A DNA stretch of 64,000 nucleotides from assembly GCA_020740775.1 (NCBI GenBank), contig JAHEWK010000001.1:4030001-4094000 (forward strand), given 5' to 3'. The notes under the pieces are model-generated. The model was not told where the DNA came from and ran no database searches. It saw nothing but the letters and a program-made list of their open reading frames with translations. The translations under genes were made by a program, and so were the position numbers. Positions 12,561 to 23,209 of this stretch are shown here, one piece after another. This DNA is from Ilyonectria destructans (taxonomy: Eukaryota > Ascomycota > Sordariomycetes > Hypocreales > Nectriaceae). Every line of letters begins with the position of its first letter. Within the stretch, counting starts at the first letter, position 1.

Positions 12561-12586
12561 GCATCGCATCGCATCGCATCGCATCG
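12561..12586. repeat. GCATC pentanucleotide tandem array
   Basis: Five perfect copies of GCATC followed by GCATCG lie in the pyrimidine-rich leader before the transcription factor. The 5-nt period makes it a likely length-variable microsatellite. Confidence 0.85.
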
Positions 12587-12799
12587 TCGATAGCTCGCCT
12601 CCAGGCCTGCTGCTCGTCGGCCCTGGCTCCGGAGCCTGTCCCCTCCCACTTTGTCCTCCTGCCCCTGCAACGCCCTTGTGCTCCCCTCCTTCCTTGTCCA
12701 GCACAAGGTCCTCCTCCGTGGGCTAGGGTCGCGTCCCCTGGTCGCTTTTCGTTGTTCCGACTCTGCGTGGCTCCATAAAAATTTCTAATTAAAAACAGA

Positions 12800-15676
12800 A
12801 TGGCTCAAGACGACCACGCCCAGAGTCACGGCAACTCTCCCAGCATACCTTCAGCTCCTGGATCTGCTTCTTCTCCAGCTGCTGCCGTGTCTGCCGTTGC
12901 TCTAGCTTCTCCACCAACCGCTGCCACTGCCACTCCTTCTCCTGCTGGTGTTGTTGCTGCTACTGCTGCTGTCGCTGGTGTCGCTGCCGCCTCTACCGTC
13001 GACGCATATCTACTGTCCGTCACTCCCGCGACCGACCCGACACTCTCCACCGCCGACGTCGATCACCTCGCTGCTTCCTCCACAGCTTCCTCCGCCTCTG
13101 CTTCCGCTGCCCAGTTTGCGGGCCCTCAGCAAAACGGCGACAGCAGGGCCTCCGAGCCCGAGCCCGATCCGACTCCTGATACCGAAATGTCGAACCAATA
13201 CCCGGGTGCTCCCCATGGCCAGCCTGTGAGCTATCCGGGTCCCTCTAGCCCCTACCCTTCGGCCATTGGCATTTCCACCGCACAATATGCATCATATCCT
13301 GCGACTACACAGCCCGCCGACAGCTACCGACAGAACCCCCTCCCCGTGGGGAGCAATATCATGTCGCTGCCGAGCATGAGGACCATTGACTCGATTCCGC
13401 AACAACCAGGCCCGTCTGGACCGCCACCCCAAGTCATGGCGATGAGCATGCCTATGGCTCCTGTACAAGGAGGAGTTGCGTTTTATGGACATCACGGCAT
13501 GCCCATGGCTCCAGGCTACGGCATTCCGTCGGATCCCATGGCCCGCTATGCCCTTCCCCACGATCCTCGCCTCATGGGCCATCGAGGTCCAAAGAAGGTA
13601 CGTTCCGACACGAGGCCGCAGGCCAAGGAGTGCCTGTGTCTGAAATGCCAATTCGAGGTTTGATGCTAATTTGCGGGCTTGCGTTTTTCAGGAGATCAAG
13701 CGCAGAACAAAGACAGGCTGCCTGACGTGCCGCAAGCGTAGAATCAAGGTGAGCACCATCTCAACTGTACTTTTCTCACATACCCCCATTTTCTCGTGAG
13801 AAGCGGCGCCTTGGAAGCTGCACTGGCGGGTGAAAGAGAGCGGGGGCCGTCAAGCGAGAGTCGTGAAGCGAGAGTCGTGGTTGAGATAAGGTCAATTCGC
13901 CTGCAGTTCGCTTCGCACTCCTCTTGCGGGTTCGCTTGCTTGCGGGAACGAGTCTCACCCACGTAGCGCGCCGTGGCCAATTTCTCCTTGTAAAGCACGT
14001 CCAGCCTCGCGCCGAGCAAGCCACTGACGAAGAGCTCGGCCGTTACCTCAGCTCCCCAAGCTCGTTATTGGCTGTGTTCCGCCGTGTGCGACTGGCGTGT
14101 TTGCGGTGCATGTCGCAGCCTCCTTCTGGCCTCCCCTCTGCACCAGCTCGCTTCTTTTTTTCCCCCAGGTGGAGGTGTCCCCATCCCACATCATCAATCT
14201 AACAACCCTGTCTTGCCAGTGCGACGAGACACACCCGACCTGCAACAACTGCAAGAAGTCGAAGCGCGAGTGCTTGGGCTACGATCCCATCTTTCGACAG
14301 CAACCAGGCAGCCAATCCTCGTCCAACATCCAGCCCGCGCCGCTGAGCCAACCCACCACACCGTCCATCCCAAGCTCCGTGCCGTCGGCCATTCCGTCCT
14401 CCCTCTCCTCGTCCCTCTCCTCGAACCCGGCTCTCACCGCCCGATCCACAAACTCGTACGGCAGCCAGCCGTCCATGCTCCCAAGCTCATACGCTGCCCA
14501 CGCTTCCACCGCCAGCCCAAACCCGTCCGTCACCTCCCTCAGCTACGACCAGACCCTTTCCACCGGCACCTTGACACCCGTCAAGTCCGAAACCGGCTAC
14601 GAGTACTCAACTGCCATCGACCCGGCCCTCCAGACGTTCCAGTCGTCCGTATCATCCGTCCAGGACAGCTCGAGGTTTCTCGACCACAAGTCTCTTGTCG
14701 ACAATAATCTTCATCTCAGAGGTGGCGCCCCCTCCGCTTGATTCTCCCTCGTTGGTCCTTTGCTTTGCTGCTGTCAGAATATCCGCTCACACGCAGGGTT
14801 TCTACAGCCAAGAAAATGAAGATCGATGAGATTATCGACCTGCTGGGCCCAGGCCCCCCAGCCCAGCAGATCAGTCACACCGAGGAGATGTTCAACGAGA
14901 TTACCAAAGTTTATCACGAGATGTATGCCCCCGGGCTCAGTTCTTTCTTCGAGACAAGTTGGTATTACTTTGCGGAGAACGGGAAGATGAGCTTCCCTCG
15001 GGACATCAAGCTGGTCGAGCTCATGGCATCGTTCCTCAGGATTCTAGAAGCTGTCAGGGCCAACGACCACGCTCAGATGGCCTACTCCGGCATCCTTGAA
15101 ACGAGAATTGTATGGGAGCTGGCACGCGTTTCCTACCAGACTCCGGACATGCACCCTGCCATTGGGACGCTGCCCCGCGAGGGTGACGCGAATGAGGCAA
15201 AGAACCGGGTTCGAGTGGTCGAAGCCCTCCTGTGCGGAGACTACCTGCCCATGAACCCTCTTTCTCCTCCCGCTCAAGACCCCGACCCTCATCGCACCCG
15301 TCAATTCGACTTCTGGTACAACTTGGCAGAGTTTGTTCGGACTCAAGACAACTCTAACACGCCAGAAGCAGCCAAAGCGAGAGAGGATGTGTTGAGTCGG
15401 ATGCGCCATCTGCTGGACGGGCGCGAGAACCGAGATGTTCTTTACTCGATCGCGGTAGTGAGAGAATTAGCGCCAAATTTCGAACCGGGCTACAGCAATT
15501 CACTGCCCCAGCATCTGGATGAGACTGATCCCAAGAACAGACTGGCTGTCGCATCCAAGTTCATTCTCGACGAGTCTCAGGTTACCGGCGGGACAACCAA
15601 TGTGGTTCGACGATTCAGCGATATTGCATCCAGAGCACTTGTCAATCCTGGCGTTAACATTGTCAGAAGGACCTAG
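12800..15676 (+). CDS. Zn2Cys6 binuclear cluster transcription factor
   Basis: A fungal-specific nuclear regulator in four exons: 12800-13597, 13692-13748, 14220-14721 and 14808-15676, giving about 741 aa. Phases agree at every join; the last donor (GTGGCG at 14722) is weak. Exon 1 encodes a 266-residue low-complexity Ala/Ser/Pro arm, then a Pro/Gly/Met-rich part. The DNA-binding zinc cluster is split: exon 2 (57 nt) carries GCLTCRKRRIK and exon 3 begins CDETHPTCNNCKKSKREC, together giving C-x2-C-x6-C-x5-C-x2-C-x6-C. A Ser/Pro/Thr-rich linker follows. Exon 4 holds a helical activation/regulatory region beginning KKMKIDEIIDLLG and containing SFFETSWYYFAENG. Intron 2 is 471 nt, far longer than others in the window. 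The target genes are unknown, and I do not recognise a named orthologue. Confidence 0.85.
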
Positions 15677-16060
15677 CGGAATCTTGTCCCGGCCATTCTT
15701 GAATGTCGAGTCATTCCCACGCTTTCGAGTGTCACACCGACACGACTTTTCATATGTCATCGATGCCGTCAACTTATTCGCCACCGGCTCCTCTCAGAAG
15801 CCATGGTTCCGCGTTGAAGCGTTCGGCGAAATTTTGTTTCTTGTTGCATCGTTTGGGAGGCATTGCGAGGTTCATATAAAAGTTTTCCTTGAATTTTCCT
15901 TGTTTTTCTCGCGGGCGTTGGTCCCCATCGGACCCTGGAGGGTTTTTTGCAATTTTTCATACCACACTGCCAACGCATTTACGGTCGCGGCGTTACAGTT
16001 TTAATGGCCAGGCTGGCCGACGTGTACCACTTCCCTAATGCTCCTGCTACTAGGCAGGAG

Positions 16061-16121
<61 letters not shown>

Positions 16122-16812
16122 AGGATAGGAAGAGTGGTCGGATGCGAACAGGCCAGAGTTGAGATACTGACCTGCGGTGAATTCTTCACGGGATGGGTCC
16201 TTTTGGTCTTGGGAGAGGGTTTAGAAGCCATCCATGGCCTTGCCATTGTACAATATGACGGCCCCTTCAGTAAGCGATTCGGGATGGATGTAAGATGTCG
16301 GCAAATAGACAAGCAGCCCTGAGCTATATCTTTGGCGCTGCTCATTCTCATCTATATTCAGTCGCCGATATTGAACACCAAGCATGACTCTTGGGTACAC
16401 ATAAATCACTCCAGCCTCCTACCTTCTGTAGATGACGTCGAGTATCTAGCGCTAGGTTTTCTCTTTGGTTCTAATAGCAAATTTGATTTTGATGGGATTT
16501 TTGTCAAGCGGATCGATGAGTCAATTCGAGGGTTCGTTTTGGCATGGTTGCATTGCATAGCCCCGCGATTGGCACTTCGCTCGGAAACCACTTCTCTCGG
16601 AGGCAGGGGTAGAGTACATCAAGCGATGCGGCGGCATGAGCAACCGAATCTAGTGTGGTAGTAACAATGAGTCATTTGTAAGTAACGTCGTATATCAGAT
16701 CCCGACTGCGAATATACAATTGGCTTCTACTCTCTTTTTCATTTCATGCCGACTTCTCTTTTTCACAACTCAACTTGAACCCTACAACTGCGTCAAGAAA
16801 TAACCGCCAGAC
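15677..16812. other. Intergenic region, transcription factor to GNAT
   Basis: About 1.1 kb without a supported gene, containing a long GA microsatellite at 16064-16116. The remainder is presumably the transcription factor 3' UTR and the promoter of the acetyltransferase. Confidence 0.5.
16064..16116. repeat. (GA)n microsatellite, about 26 units
   Basis: An uninterrupted GA tract of about 53 bases, flanked by GGAG-rich sequence. Tracts of this length usually vary between strains. Confidence 0.95.
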
Positions 16813-17445
16813 ATGTCTGTGAACGGAATCCTCACATCCCCATCGCCTCCGAGCGAGGAGCCCGGGACTGTGCTCTTCGAGACGGACAGGCTCTTCATGA
16901 GACGCTTCCTCATCTCCGATGCACCTACCATAGCGGCTCTGGGCAACGACCCTTCCGTCGCCGCCAACTTGCGCAACCGCTTCCCGTCTCCATACACCAT
17001 CTCGGACGCAGAATCATTCCTCGGCATCGCCTGCAAACCCGACGGCACCGCGTACCCTATGCACAACGGCATTTTCGTCAAGCCCAACACGCCAGGCAAC
17101 CCTTCTGACACGCCGCTCTTCATCGGCGCCATGGGCATCATCCCGAAGAAGGACGTCTACTACCGGACATGGGAGATCGGATACTGGGTAGGATCCTCGG
17201 CATCGGGCAAGGGATATGCGACGGAGGCGGCGCGGGGGTTTGCGCGGTGGGTGTTTGGGACGTGGCCGGCCTTGAACCGACTGGAGGCGGGCGTGTATGC
17301 GAGGAATGCGGCGAGTCAGAATGTGCTGAAGAAGGTTGGCTTCGTCGAGGAAGGGAGGAAAAGAGACTCGGTTGAGAAGAATGGCGTGGTTTTGGACGAG
17401 GTCATGTTCGGGTTGCTGAGAAGGGAGTTTGAGACCATGGCTTAG
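16813..17445 (+). CDS. GNAT-family N-acetyltransferase (RimJ/RimL-like)
   Basis: A 210-aa intronless ORF with ATG in good context (gacATGtc). It shows the features of the RimJ/RimL branch of GNAT (Acetyltransf_3 type). These are TDRLFMRRF at residues 27-35 with APTIAAL shortly after, a central GAMGIIPKK strand near 99, WEIGYWVGSSASGKGYATEA (about 119-138), which includes the acetyl-CoA-binding loop (GxGxA-like, SASGKGYAT), and the C-terminal NAASQNVLKKVGF helix-strand typical of GNAT motif B. It uses acetyl-CoA to acetylate an amino group; the substrate cannot be inferred. There is no targeting signal, so it is probably cytosolic. Confidence 0.88.
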   Translation: MSVNGILTSPSPPSEEPGTVLFETDRLFMRRFLISDAPTIAALGNDPSVAANLRNRFPSPYTISDAESFLGIACKPDGTAYPMHNGIFVKPNTPGNPSDTPLFIGAMGIIPKKDVYYRTWEIGYWVGSSASGKGYATEAARGFARWVFGTWPALNRLEAGVYARNAASQNVLKKVGFVEEGRKRDSVEKNGVVLDEVMFGLLRREFETMA

Positions 17446-17722
17446 CGGAAAGGAATCAATGAGATGCCTCCAGTATGCTTGTTGAATTCAGTAACAGCAT
17501 TTCCATGCGTCTCCGCGTACGACTAGCATATGAGCGTTACTTGCATTTCGCAAGCCAGGAAATTGGGTCGCAATTGGAGAAACGTAATTATAGTCGGGTA
17601 ATTAGACTATTGCTGATGACTCTGTTTTCGTCTCGCGAATAACAAGAGTTGAGCTGCAAGGATAACAGGAAACCATGACCTTGTGGAAGGATATTCCAAC
17701 GCCGCCATCACTATTTAGCCGC
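17446..17722. other. Convergent 3' region between GNAT gene and membrane protein gene
   Basis: A short A/T-richer spacer between two tail-to-tail genes. Nothing beyond the expected 3' UTRs is seen. Confidence 0.5.
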
Positions 17723-18373
17723 TCACCTAGTCCTAGTTTGCACCCTCAACTTCCAGAACGACCATGAGAAACTTTTTTCCAAATCGTCAACACCTTCGAG
17801 CAGCCGACGTTTAGGTATTCCTTGTTCTGCACGGGATCGCAGCATCTTCAGCTGGCTGACAATTTTGGGTTGAAGATTCCCCAGTCGTCTCGCGGCGACG
17901 TGGGTGTACACCATCAATAAACCCATGCCCATGACGGAAATGGTCACATCATTGTAGGCTCCGTGGGGGGTTACGCGTACCGAACGCAGAATAAGGATGA
18001 CGATTGATGTGAGCACGCATGCGAAACACAGAGCGTGCATGCTCATGCACCAGAGCATAGTTTTTCGGTCAAGAGACTTGAGCCTTTCCTCGGCATTCTC
18101 AGCCCACTTTTCGTCCGTCTCATTCGGTACTGGAATCCTAAATGATATTAAAATTGAAAACTTTGGTGAGTGATCACGCACTTACACGGGGGGCGTTCCA
18201 TTGGTAGCTTGCATCTCATGTGAGGATGCCGTATCCGGCGGGGCTGTCATTTCAGGTGGAGAGTGTGTGTGTCCAAGCTTGATTCCTTGGAACTGCGAGG
18301 GCTTCTGGGAGAGTTGTGGTGGGTGGTGTGATGTTTGCGAGTAAATGAGTTTGATACGGGGAGCTCGGCTCAT
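17723..18373 (-). CDS. Uncharacterised protein with two membrane helices
   Basis: Two exons on the minus strand (18373-18186, then 18137-17723; 48-nt intron, phase 2) give a 200-aa protein. Residues 1-85 are polar and Pro/Ser/Thr-rich without a signal peptide. Two predicted helices follow: MLWCMSMHALCFACVLTSIV (with ILIL after it) and DVTISVMGMGLLMVYTHVAA, separated by a short loop. The basic, helical C-terminal tail ends FWKLRVQTRTR. I do not recognise the family. The ATG at 18373 directly follows a TTGCAG-like acceptor, so an upstream 5' exon is possible and the true start is uncertain. Confidence 0.6.
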
Positions 18374-19301
18374 ACCTGCAACGACGGAAAGGCTGTGGCT
18401 GGATTGAGGAATATGCGAGACTAAAGCTAGAAGAGATGAGAAGAGAGAGAGAGAGAGTGTGTGTGTGGGAAACAGAACTGTCTATGGGAGAAAGCAGAAA
18501 TGGGAGAGGGGAAACCAGCTCTTTCTTGTTGAAGAGTCTCTTAAGGATTTGGAAGGTAGGATTGGCAGCTAAGCAGCCAGTCGCCCAGAGCGGCCTGGAT
18601 GACAGGAACAACCTAGCCTTTATGGTGGCGTGGATGGATGAACTGTTTATCATAATTCATATGACGCAAATCATGACTGCCGAATAGCAATGCTCTTGAT
18701 AATTGAGGTGTTGGGTGATGTTGAAGGAAGTTGCGGCGACAGCAGCGTGGTAGCTGTCCTACACAGATATGGCCAAGCAACCTAACTACTTAAACATTAA
18801 GCACCTAAGCCTGCTGAATCGCTGACAACAGCCCGAGCAATTGAGCCCCACGCTTCAATTGGTTGGTTTTGAAAGGAAAAGTACCAATTTCAACCTAGTG
18901 AAATCCGCGAATCCCCCAAGTTTCCAATTGGCACTTGAAAATGTCACATTTCGGCCGTGGTTGTGCTGTTTTCCGCTCCTTGAATCAATTGGGAGCAACC
19001 ACCAGATGTCGTCTCGAAAAGTAAAGGCGGCCCTCGGGTAATTTGTAGAAAAGTGGACGAGTAATAGTTGGCGCATGATTGGCCGGCACCCCGCAACAAC
19101 AATAGTCCGCACCCACCACGCCAGAGCAAAGCTCCAGGATTCATCCAACCCGGACAGCGGGAGATGACGGGCTCAACCACGACGGCGACTTCGAATTCCC
19201 CTCCATCAACCAGCCATTGACCTCGAGCCAGAGGCCCTCCTGGGAGACTCTCTTAGCATCGTGCCGCTTCCCGGTTCCGGCCCCCTCTCCGCTCCTCCAC
19301 A
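18374..19301. other. Divergent promoter region before the complex I 49 kDa gene
   Basis: About 0.9 kb between two divergently transcribed genes. A GA/GT-rich patch lies at 18445-18470. No RNA gene or credible ORF was found. Confidence 0.5.
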
Positions 19302-20815
19302 ATGGTCGCCCTCCACAGGCTCGCTGGCCAAGGTGCCAAGCGCCTGTGTCTGCGACCCGCGACCTTCGCCGCTCGCCCGTTCTCGACGACCGCCCTGCGA
19401 CGATACGCGACTCCCGAGCCCATGGGCACCCGTCTGGTGCCTGTCGACGACGACTTCAACGCCCTCAAAGATCCCTACGGCCTCTCCGGCCCGGTCCCTG
19501 GCACCGCCAAAAAGTCGCGCGAGAACTCGGTCGAGGACCGCAAGATCCGACACTACACCGTCAACTTCGGTCCCCAGCATCCCGCCGCCCACGGTGTGTT
19601 GCGGTTGATTCTGGAGCTCAGCGGCGAGGAAATCGTCCGAGCCGATCCCCACGTCGGTCTGCTGCACCGCGGTACCGAGAAGTTGATCGAGTACAAGACC
19701 TATATCCAGGCCCTGCCCTACTTCGACCGACTCGACTACGTCTCCATGATGACCAACGAGCAGTGCTTCTCCCTCGCCGTTGAGAAGCTCCTCAATGTTG
19801 AGATTCCCGAGCGTGCCAAGTTCATCCGAACCCTCTTCGGCGAGCTTACCCGTGTCCTGAACCATCTGATGTCCGTCCTTTCCCACGCCATGGATGTCGG
19901 TGCTTTGACGCCTTTCCTGTGGGGTTTCGAGGAGCGAGAGAAGCTCATGGTAGGTCTTGAGCGGAATATTGGTTGATATCAGGAATTGACCCTTTTCGTA
20001 GGAATTCTACGAACGTGTATCTGGTGCCCGACTCCACGCCGCCTACGTCCGCCCCGGTGGTGTTCACCAGGATATTCCCGTTGGTCTCCTCGACGATATT
20101 TACCAGTGGGCGACTCAGTTTGGCGACCGTATCGACGAGACCGAGGAGATGTTGACTGACAACCGTATCTGGATTGAGCGATTGAGGGGTGTCGGCGTCG
20201 TGCCCGCTACTGAGGCCCTCAACCTTTCCTTCACCGGTGTCATGCTCCGTGGTTCCGGTGTGCCCTGGGATATCCGAAAGAGCCAGCCTTACGACGCCTA
20301 CGACCAGGTCGAGTTCGATGTTCCCGTCGGTACCAACGGTGACTGCTACGACCGATACCTCTGCCGAATGGAGGAGTTCAGACAGTCCCTCCGCATCATC
20401 CACCAGTGCCTGAACAAGATGCCTGCTGGCCCTGTTCGCGTTGAGGACTACAAGATCTCCCCTCCCCCTCGTGCTGCCATGAAGGAGAACATGGAGGCCC
20501 TCATTCACCACTTCCTCCTCTACACCAAGGGTTACGCCGTCCCCCCCGGTGAGACCTACTCCGCCATCGAGGCCCCCAAGGGCGAGATGGGTGTCTACGT
20601 TGTCAGCGACGGCAGCGAGCGACCATACCGATGCCATATCCGAGCTCCCGGATTCGCTCACTTGGGTGGCTTTGATCACGTCTCCAAGGGTCACTTGCTG
20701 GCTGATGCTGTGGCGGTTATTGGTACTATGGATCTGGTGTTCGGTAAGTGATGCATTCCCTTTGTTGATTTTGAAGTAATTGCTAACGCCCCATCCAGGC
20801 GAGGTCGATCGATAG
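19302..20815 (+). CDS. nuo-49: NADH:ubiquinone oxidoreductase 49 kDa subunit (NDUFS2/Nuo-49)
   Basis: A core subunit of mitochondrial complex I that helps form the ubiquinone-binding site. Three exons (19302-19949, 20002-20743, 20799-20815) give 468 aa; the last exon adds only the end of the conserved C-terminus FGEVDR. An Arg/Ala-rich presequence covers about the first 40 residues. The mature protein shows [45 protein letters not shown] and [15 protein letters not shown], all hallmarks of the NuoD/49 kDa family (related to the large subunit of NiFe hydrogenases). Length and sequence agree with fungal orthologues. Confidence 0.97.
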
Positions 20816-21048
20816 AGAGTCGTGGAAAACAAAGAAGTTTAGATTGGGTTTCCTTTGTTTGTAATCATAGCTGACTAGGGGGACCACGGTAAATACTCCC
20901 ACAAATGTCGTGTGCTCAAGCGAGAGGCTATGCAGAGGTGATGTGTGTGTGTTGTGAAGTAGCAATGAAGAAATTGTCTCAACTTTTCGGCTGCCTGATC
21001 CTTCAGTGATTATTTACATGTTTTACAGAGTAGATGTACATGAGAGTT

Positions 21049-22562
21049 CTACAACAGCTTGGAGCCGTTTCCAGAGGCCTGCTCCATGAAAAAGTTCTTC
21101 AGGGGTCCCAGGGCGTTGACTGCTTTGAGTCCAATCGACCGCAGAGGGATAAGGGGCCCGCTCTCCACAGCGTAGAGCTTGTGTAACTTGTCACAGACTC
21201 CGAGGATGACATGGTTGGCGGCATACCGCTCACTGCAGTACGGTTCCAACGACAGCGTCGATCCGAGGTCTTGGCCGTGGGAAACGGCATACTCAATGGT
21301 CCTGGCCAGGCTCTGGACATCGCCTTGTCCTTGGTTCAGACCCTGACCGGCGAGGGGGTGGATGGTGTGGGCAGCATCGCCGACCAGGGCAACGCGCTCG
21401 CCGATGTACGTGTCTGCGTGGCGGAGCTTCAAGGGAAACGACGCGATGGTGCCCTCCTGGACGCCAACGACGGCTTGGGGGACGGTCTCGGCGTTGATAT
21501 GCGTGTGCTGGGTGCGCCACGAGAGCTCCTCCTCCTGGCCTTCGGGAACAGAGTGCAGGTAGCCAATGTCAACAGCGCTCAGGCGGAACGCGGCGTTGAC
21601 CATGGCGATGAAGTCCTTGGGAGAGAGGCTCTTCAGGAGCGCGGCCTTCTCCGGGGTGGTGGACCAGACCAGCGAGGCGTGGTTGCCCGGCAAGGGGAGC
21701 ATGGCGATAGGGCCGGTGGGTAGGAATCGCTGGTAGGCGATCTTGTTGTACTCGCCACCCCACCCGTCACCTTCAAGCTGCAGAGTAGCCACAACGCCGT
21801 GTCGGCCATAGTCCCAACCACGGCTTCCAATGCCGGAGAAGGCCCGCACGGGGCTGTTGGCTCCATCCGCGCCGATGAGAAGGCGTGCCGCCAGAGATTG
21901 GCCGCCAGAGAGCTCAACGACGGGCCACTCGCTGAGATCCAACTCCTCCGTCTCCTTGCCGAGGTCGATGCTTTCTACCTTTGTCTTGTCGAAAATGTCC
22001 ACGCCGCCAAGCTCCTCGAGTCTCTTGAGAAGGCCCGAGGTCAGGTTTAGGTTCTCAATCATGTATGCAAGCGTCTTGCCCGCGCCGGAGCTGGGCTGGC
22101 CGTCGAACTCGATGCGCGCGTCCGTCAGACCGTCCCAAACCTGCATCTCGTGGTAGTCCTGGATGCGCTCCCGCTTCATATGGCTCCATACGCCGATCGT
22201 GTCGAGGAATTGGGCCGATGCCGGGGTGAGGGAGCTGCAACGGTTGGAAAACTGGGTTGGAGGAAGGGCAAACGACGAGACCTTGGAGAGGTCCTGAGCT
22301 TCGATGAGGGCGACTCGCAGACCGGAAGTAATGGGATTGGCTCCTGAGATTGCGTTAGATGCATTTAGGGTGGTGCGTAGGGTCCAATCGTACGGAGAGC
22401 CGTGAGCAGACTCAAGCCAGCTGGGCCTCCCCCAACACAGACGACATCGTAGATGTTGTCTTGGGAGGTGGAATAAGCCCGGCGCAATTGAGACTGGTAC
22501 TGGCGGACACAGCTCCGGCAGACAAAGCCGGACTTTCCCAGGAGAGATCGCCTTGCTAGCAT
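21049..22562 (-). CDS. COQ6: Ubiquinone biosynthesis FAD monooxygenase COQ6
   Basis: A flavin-dependent hydroxylase acting on the ring of coenzyme Q precursors in the mitochondrial matrix, on the inner membrane. Two exons (22562-22394, then 22343-21049; 50-nt intron, phase 1) give 487 aa. The N-terminus is a mitochondrial presequence (LARRSLLGK, Arg-rich). The FAD dinucleotide-binding motif is VVCVGGGPAGLS near residue 41. The later GD motif RVALVGDAAHTIHPLAGQGLN (near 390) binds the FAD ribityl chain, and the UbiH/COQ6 signature continues with NQGQGDVQSLA. It is convergent with the complex I gene; both act in the respiratory quinone pathway, but adjacency alone is weak evidence for co-regulation. 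Confidence 0.95.
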
Positions 22563-23209
22563 TGTGCGGAGGACTTTGTTTGAGCGTCAGCAGTAGACGA
22601 ATGTCGTCTTGAAGAATTGGGTCGTGGGCACCAGGAGCGGCACGCACGATGTGGGACGATCACCAAAGCTGCCGTCAATTGTCGTCTCCAGTGGTTCGAT
22701 AGCTCGTGGGATAAAGTGTGGCGAACTGTGGCGGACTGTGGCGGACTGTGGCGAACTGTGGATTCCCCACGCCTGTGGCGGTGCACGTGCTGCAGGCCGC
22801 TACTGGGTCAAGTGACAACTGACAGGGAGCCAGCCAGAGCCCGGTTTTATCAGTTGCCACAGACAACGGCGCTATCATTGCGTCAAGGGTCTTTCATCAA
22901 CACCTGTCCACAGGACGGTCGCATTCCAAGAGACCATCACCCCACTACATCTCCTGCTGCATTTCATCTTTTTTTTTCTGGCCTGTGTGGCGCTCTTTTG
23001 GACCTATCGCGAGGGTACTGCGATTCGCTTGTACACTTGCTCGGCTTGTCGTACGAGGTGCAGATTACTTGGTTGACCAGGAAAGCTTATATCGACCGCT
23101 TTGAAGTCATCTGTGAAGTGTGAACAACCCACTCTTCGCATCCCACCTCCACATTCACCCAAGTCGCCAATTGTCCAGGTCTCCAACCTTTGCAACTCAG
23201 ACCGACATT
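22563..23209. promoter_or_regulatory. Shared divergent promoter, COQ6 / Heh-Src1
   Basis: About 650 bp between the two start codons. It contains a four-copy 10-bp tandem repeat at 22718-22757 and a T-run near 22970. No ORF here is supported. Individual transcription factor sites cannot be assigned with confidence. Confidence 0.55.
22718..22761. repeat. 10-bp tandem repeat, GTGGCGRACT x4
   Basis: Four consecutive decamers (GTGGCGAACT, GTGGCGGACT, GTGGCGGACT, GTGGCGAACT), then GTGG, between two divergent promoters. The 10-bp period equals about one helical turn, which would place the same face of each copy in phase. Confidence 0.9.

Larger units (their letters stand above)
9033..12799. other. 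Long gene-free region and leader upstream of the Zn2Cys6 gene
   Basis: About 3.8 kb with no supported protein-coding gene. It holds a 23-bp direct repeat (9728-9773), a G-run near 10906-10918, short CATGCC repeats near 10980-11010, a roughly 10-bp periodic stretch at 11751-11810 and a GCATC array at 12561-12586. From about 11650 the plus strand becomes pyrimidine-rich. The last 30 bases before the ATG are A/T-rich, as in a long transcribed leader. Open frames here (for example 10197-10847 and 11927-12778) are low-complexity or lack motifs. Very long upstream regions are common for developmental regulators in filamentous fungi, which fits the next gene. Confidence 0.5.

Noticed and set aside
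11927..12778. Long plus-strand open frame before the Zn2Cys6 gene
   Set aside because: Its product is a low-complexity Pro/Ser/Arg/His sequence produced by a CT-rich leader, with no domain; it lies where the 5' UTR should be.
17610..17690. Possible C/D-box snoRNA (TGATGA at about 17614)
   Set aside because: No D box or terminal stem found within a plausible distance.
19945..20832. 295-codon minus-strand frame antisense to the complex I subunit
   Set aside because: A shadow of strongly biased codon use in nuo-49; the sense strand encodes a conserved protein across this interval.
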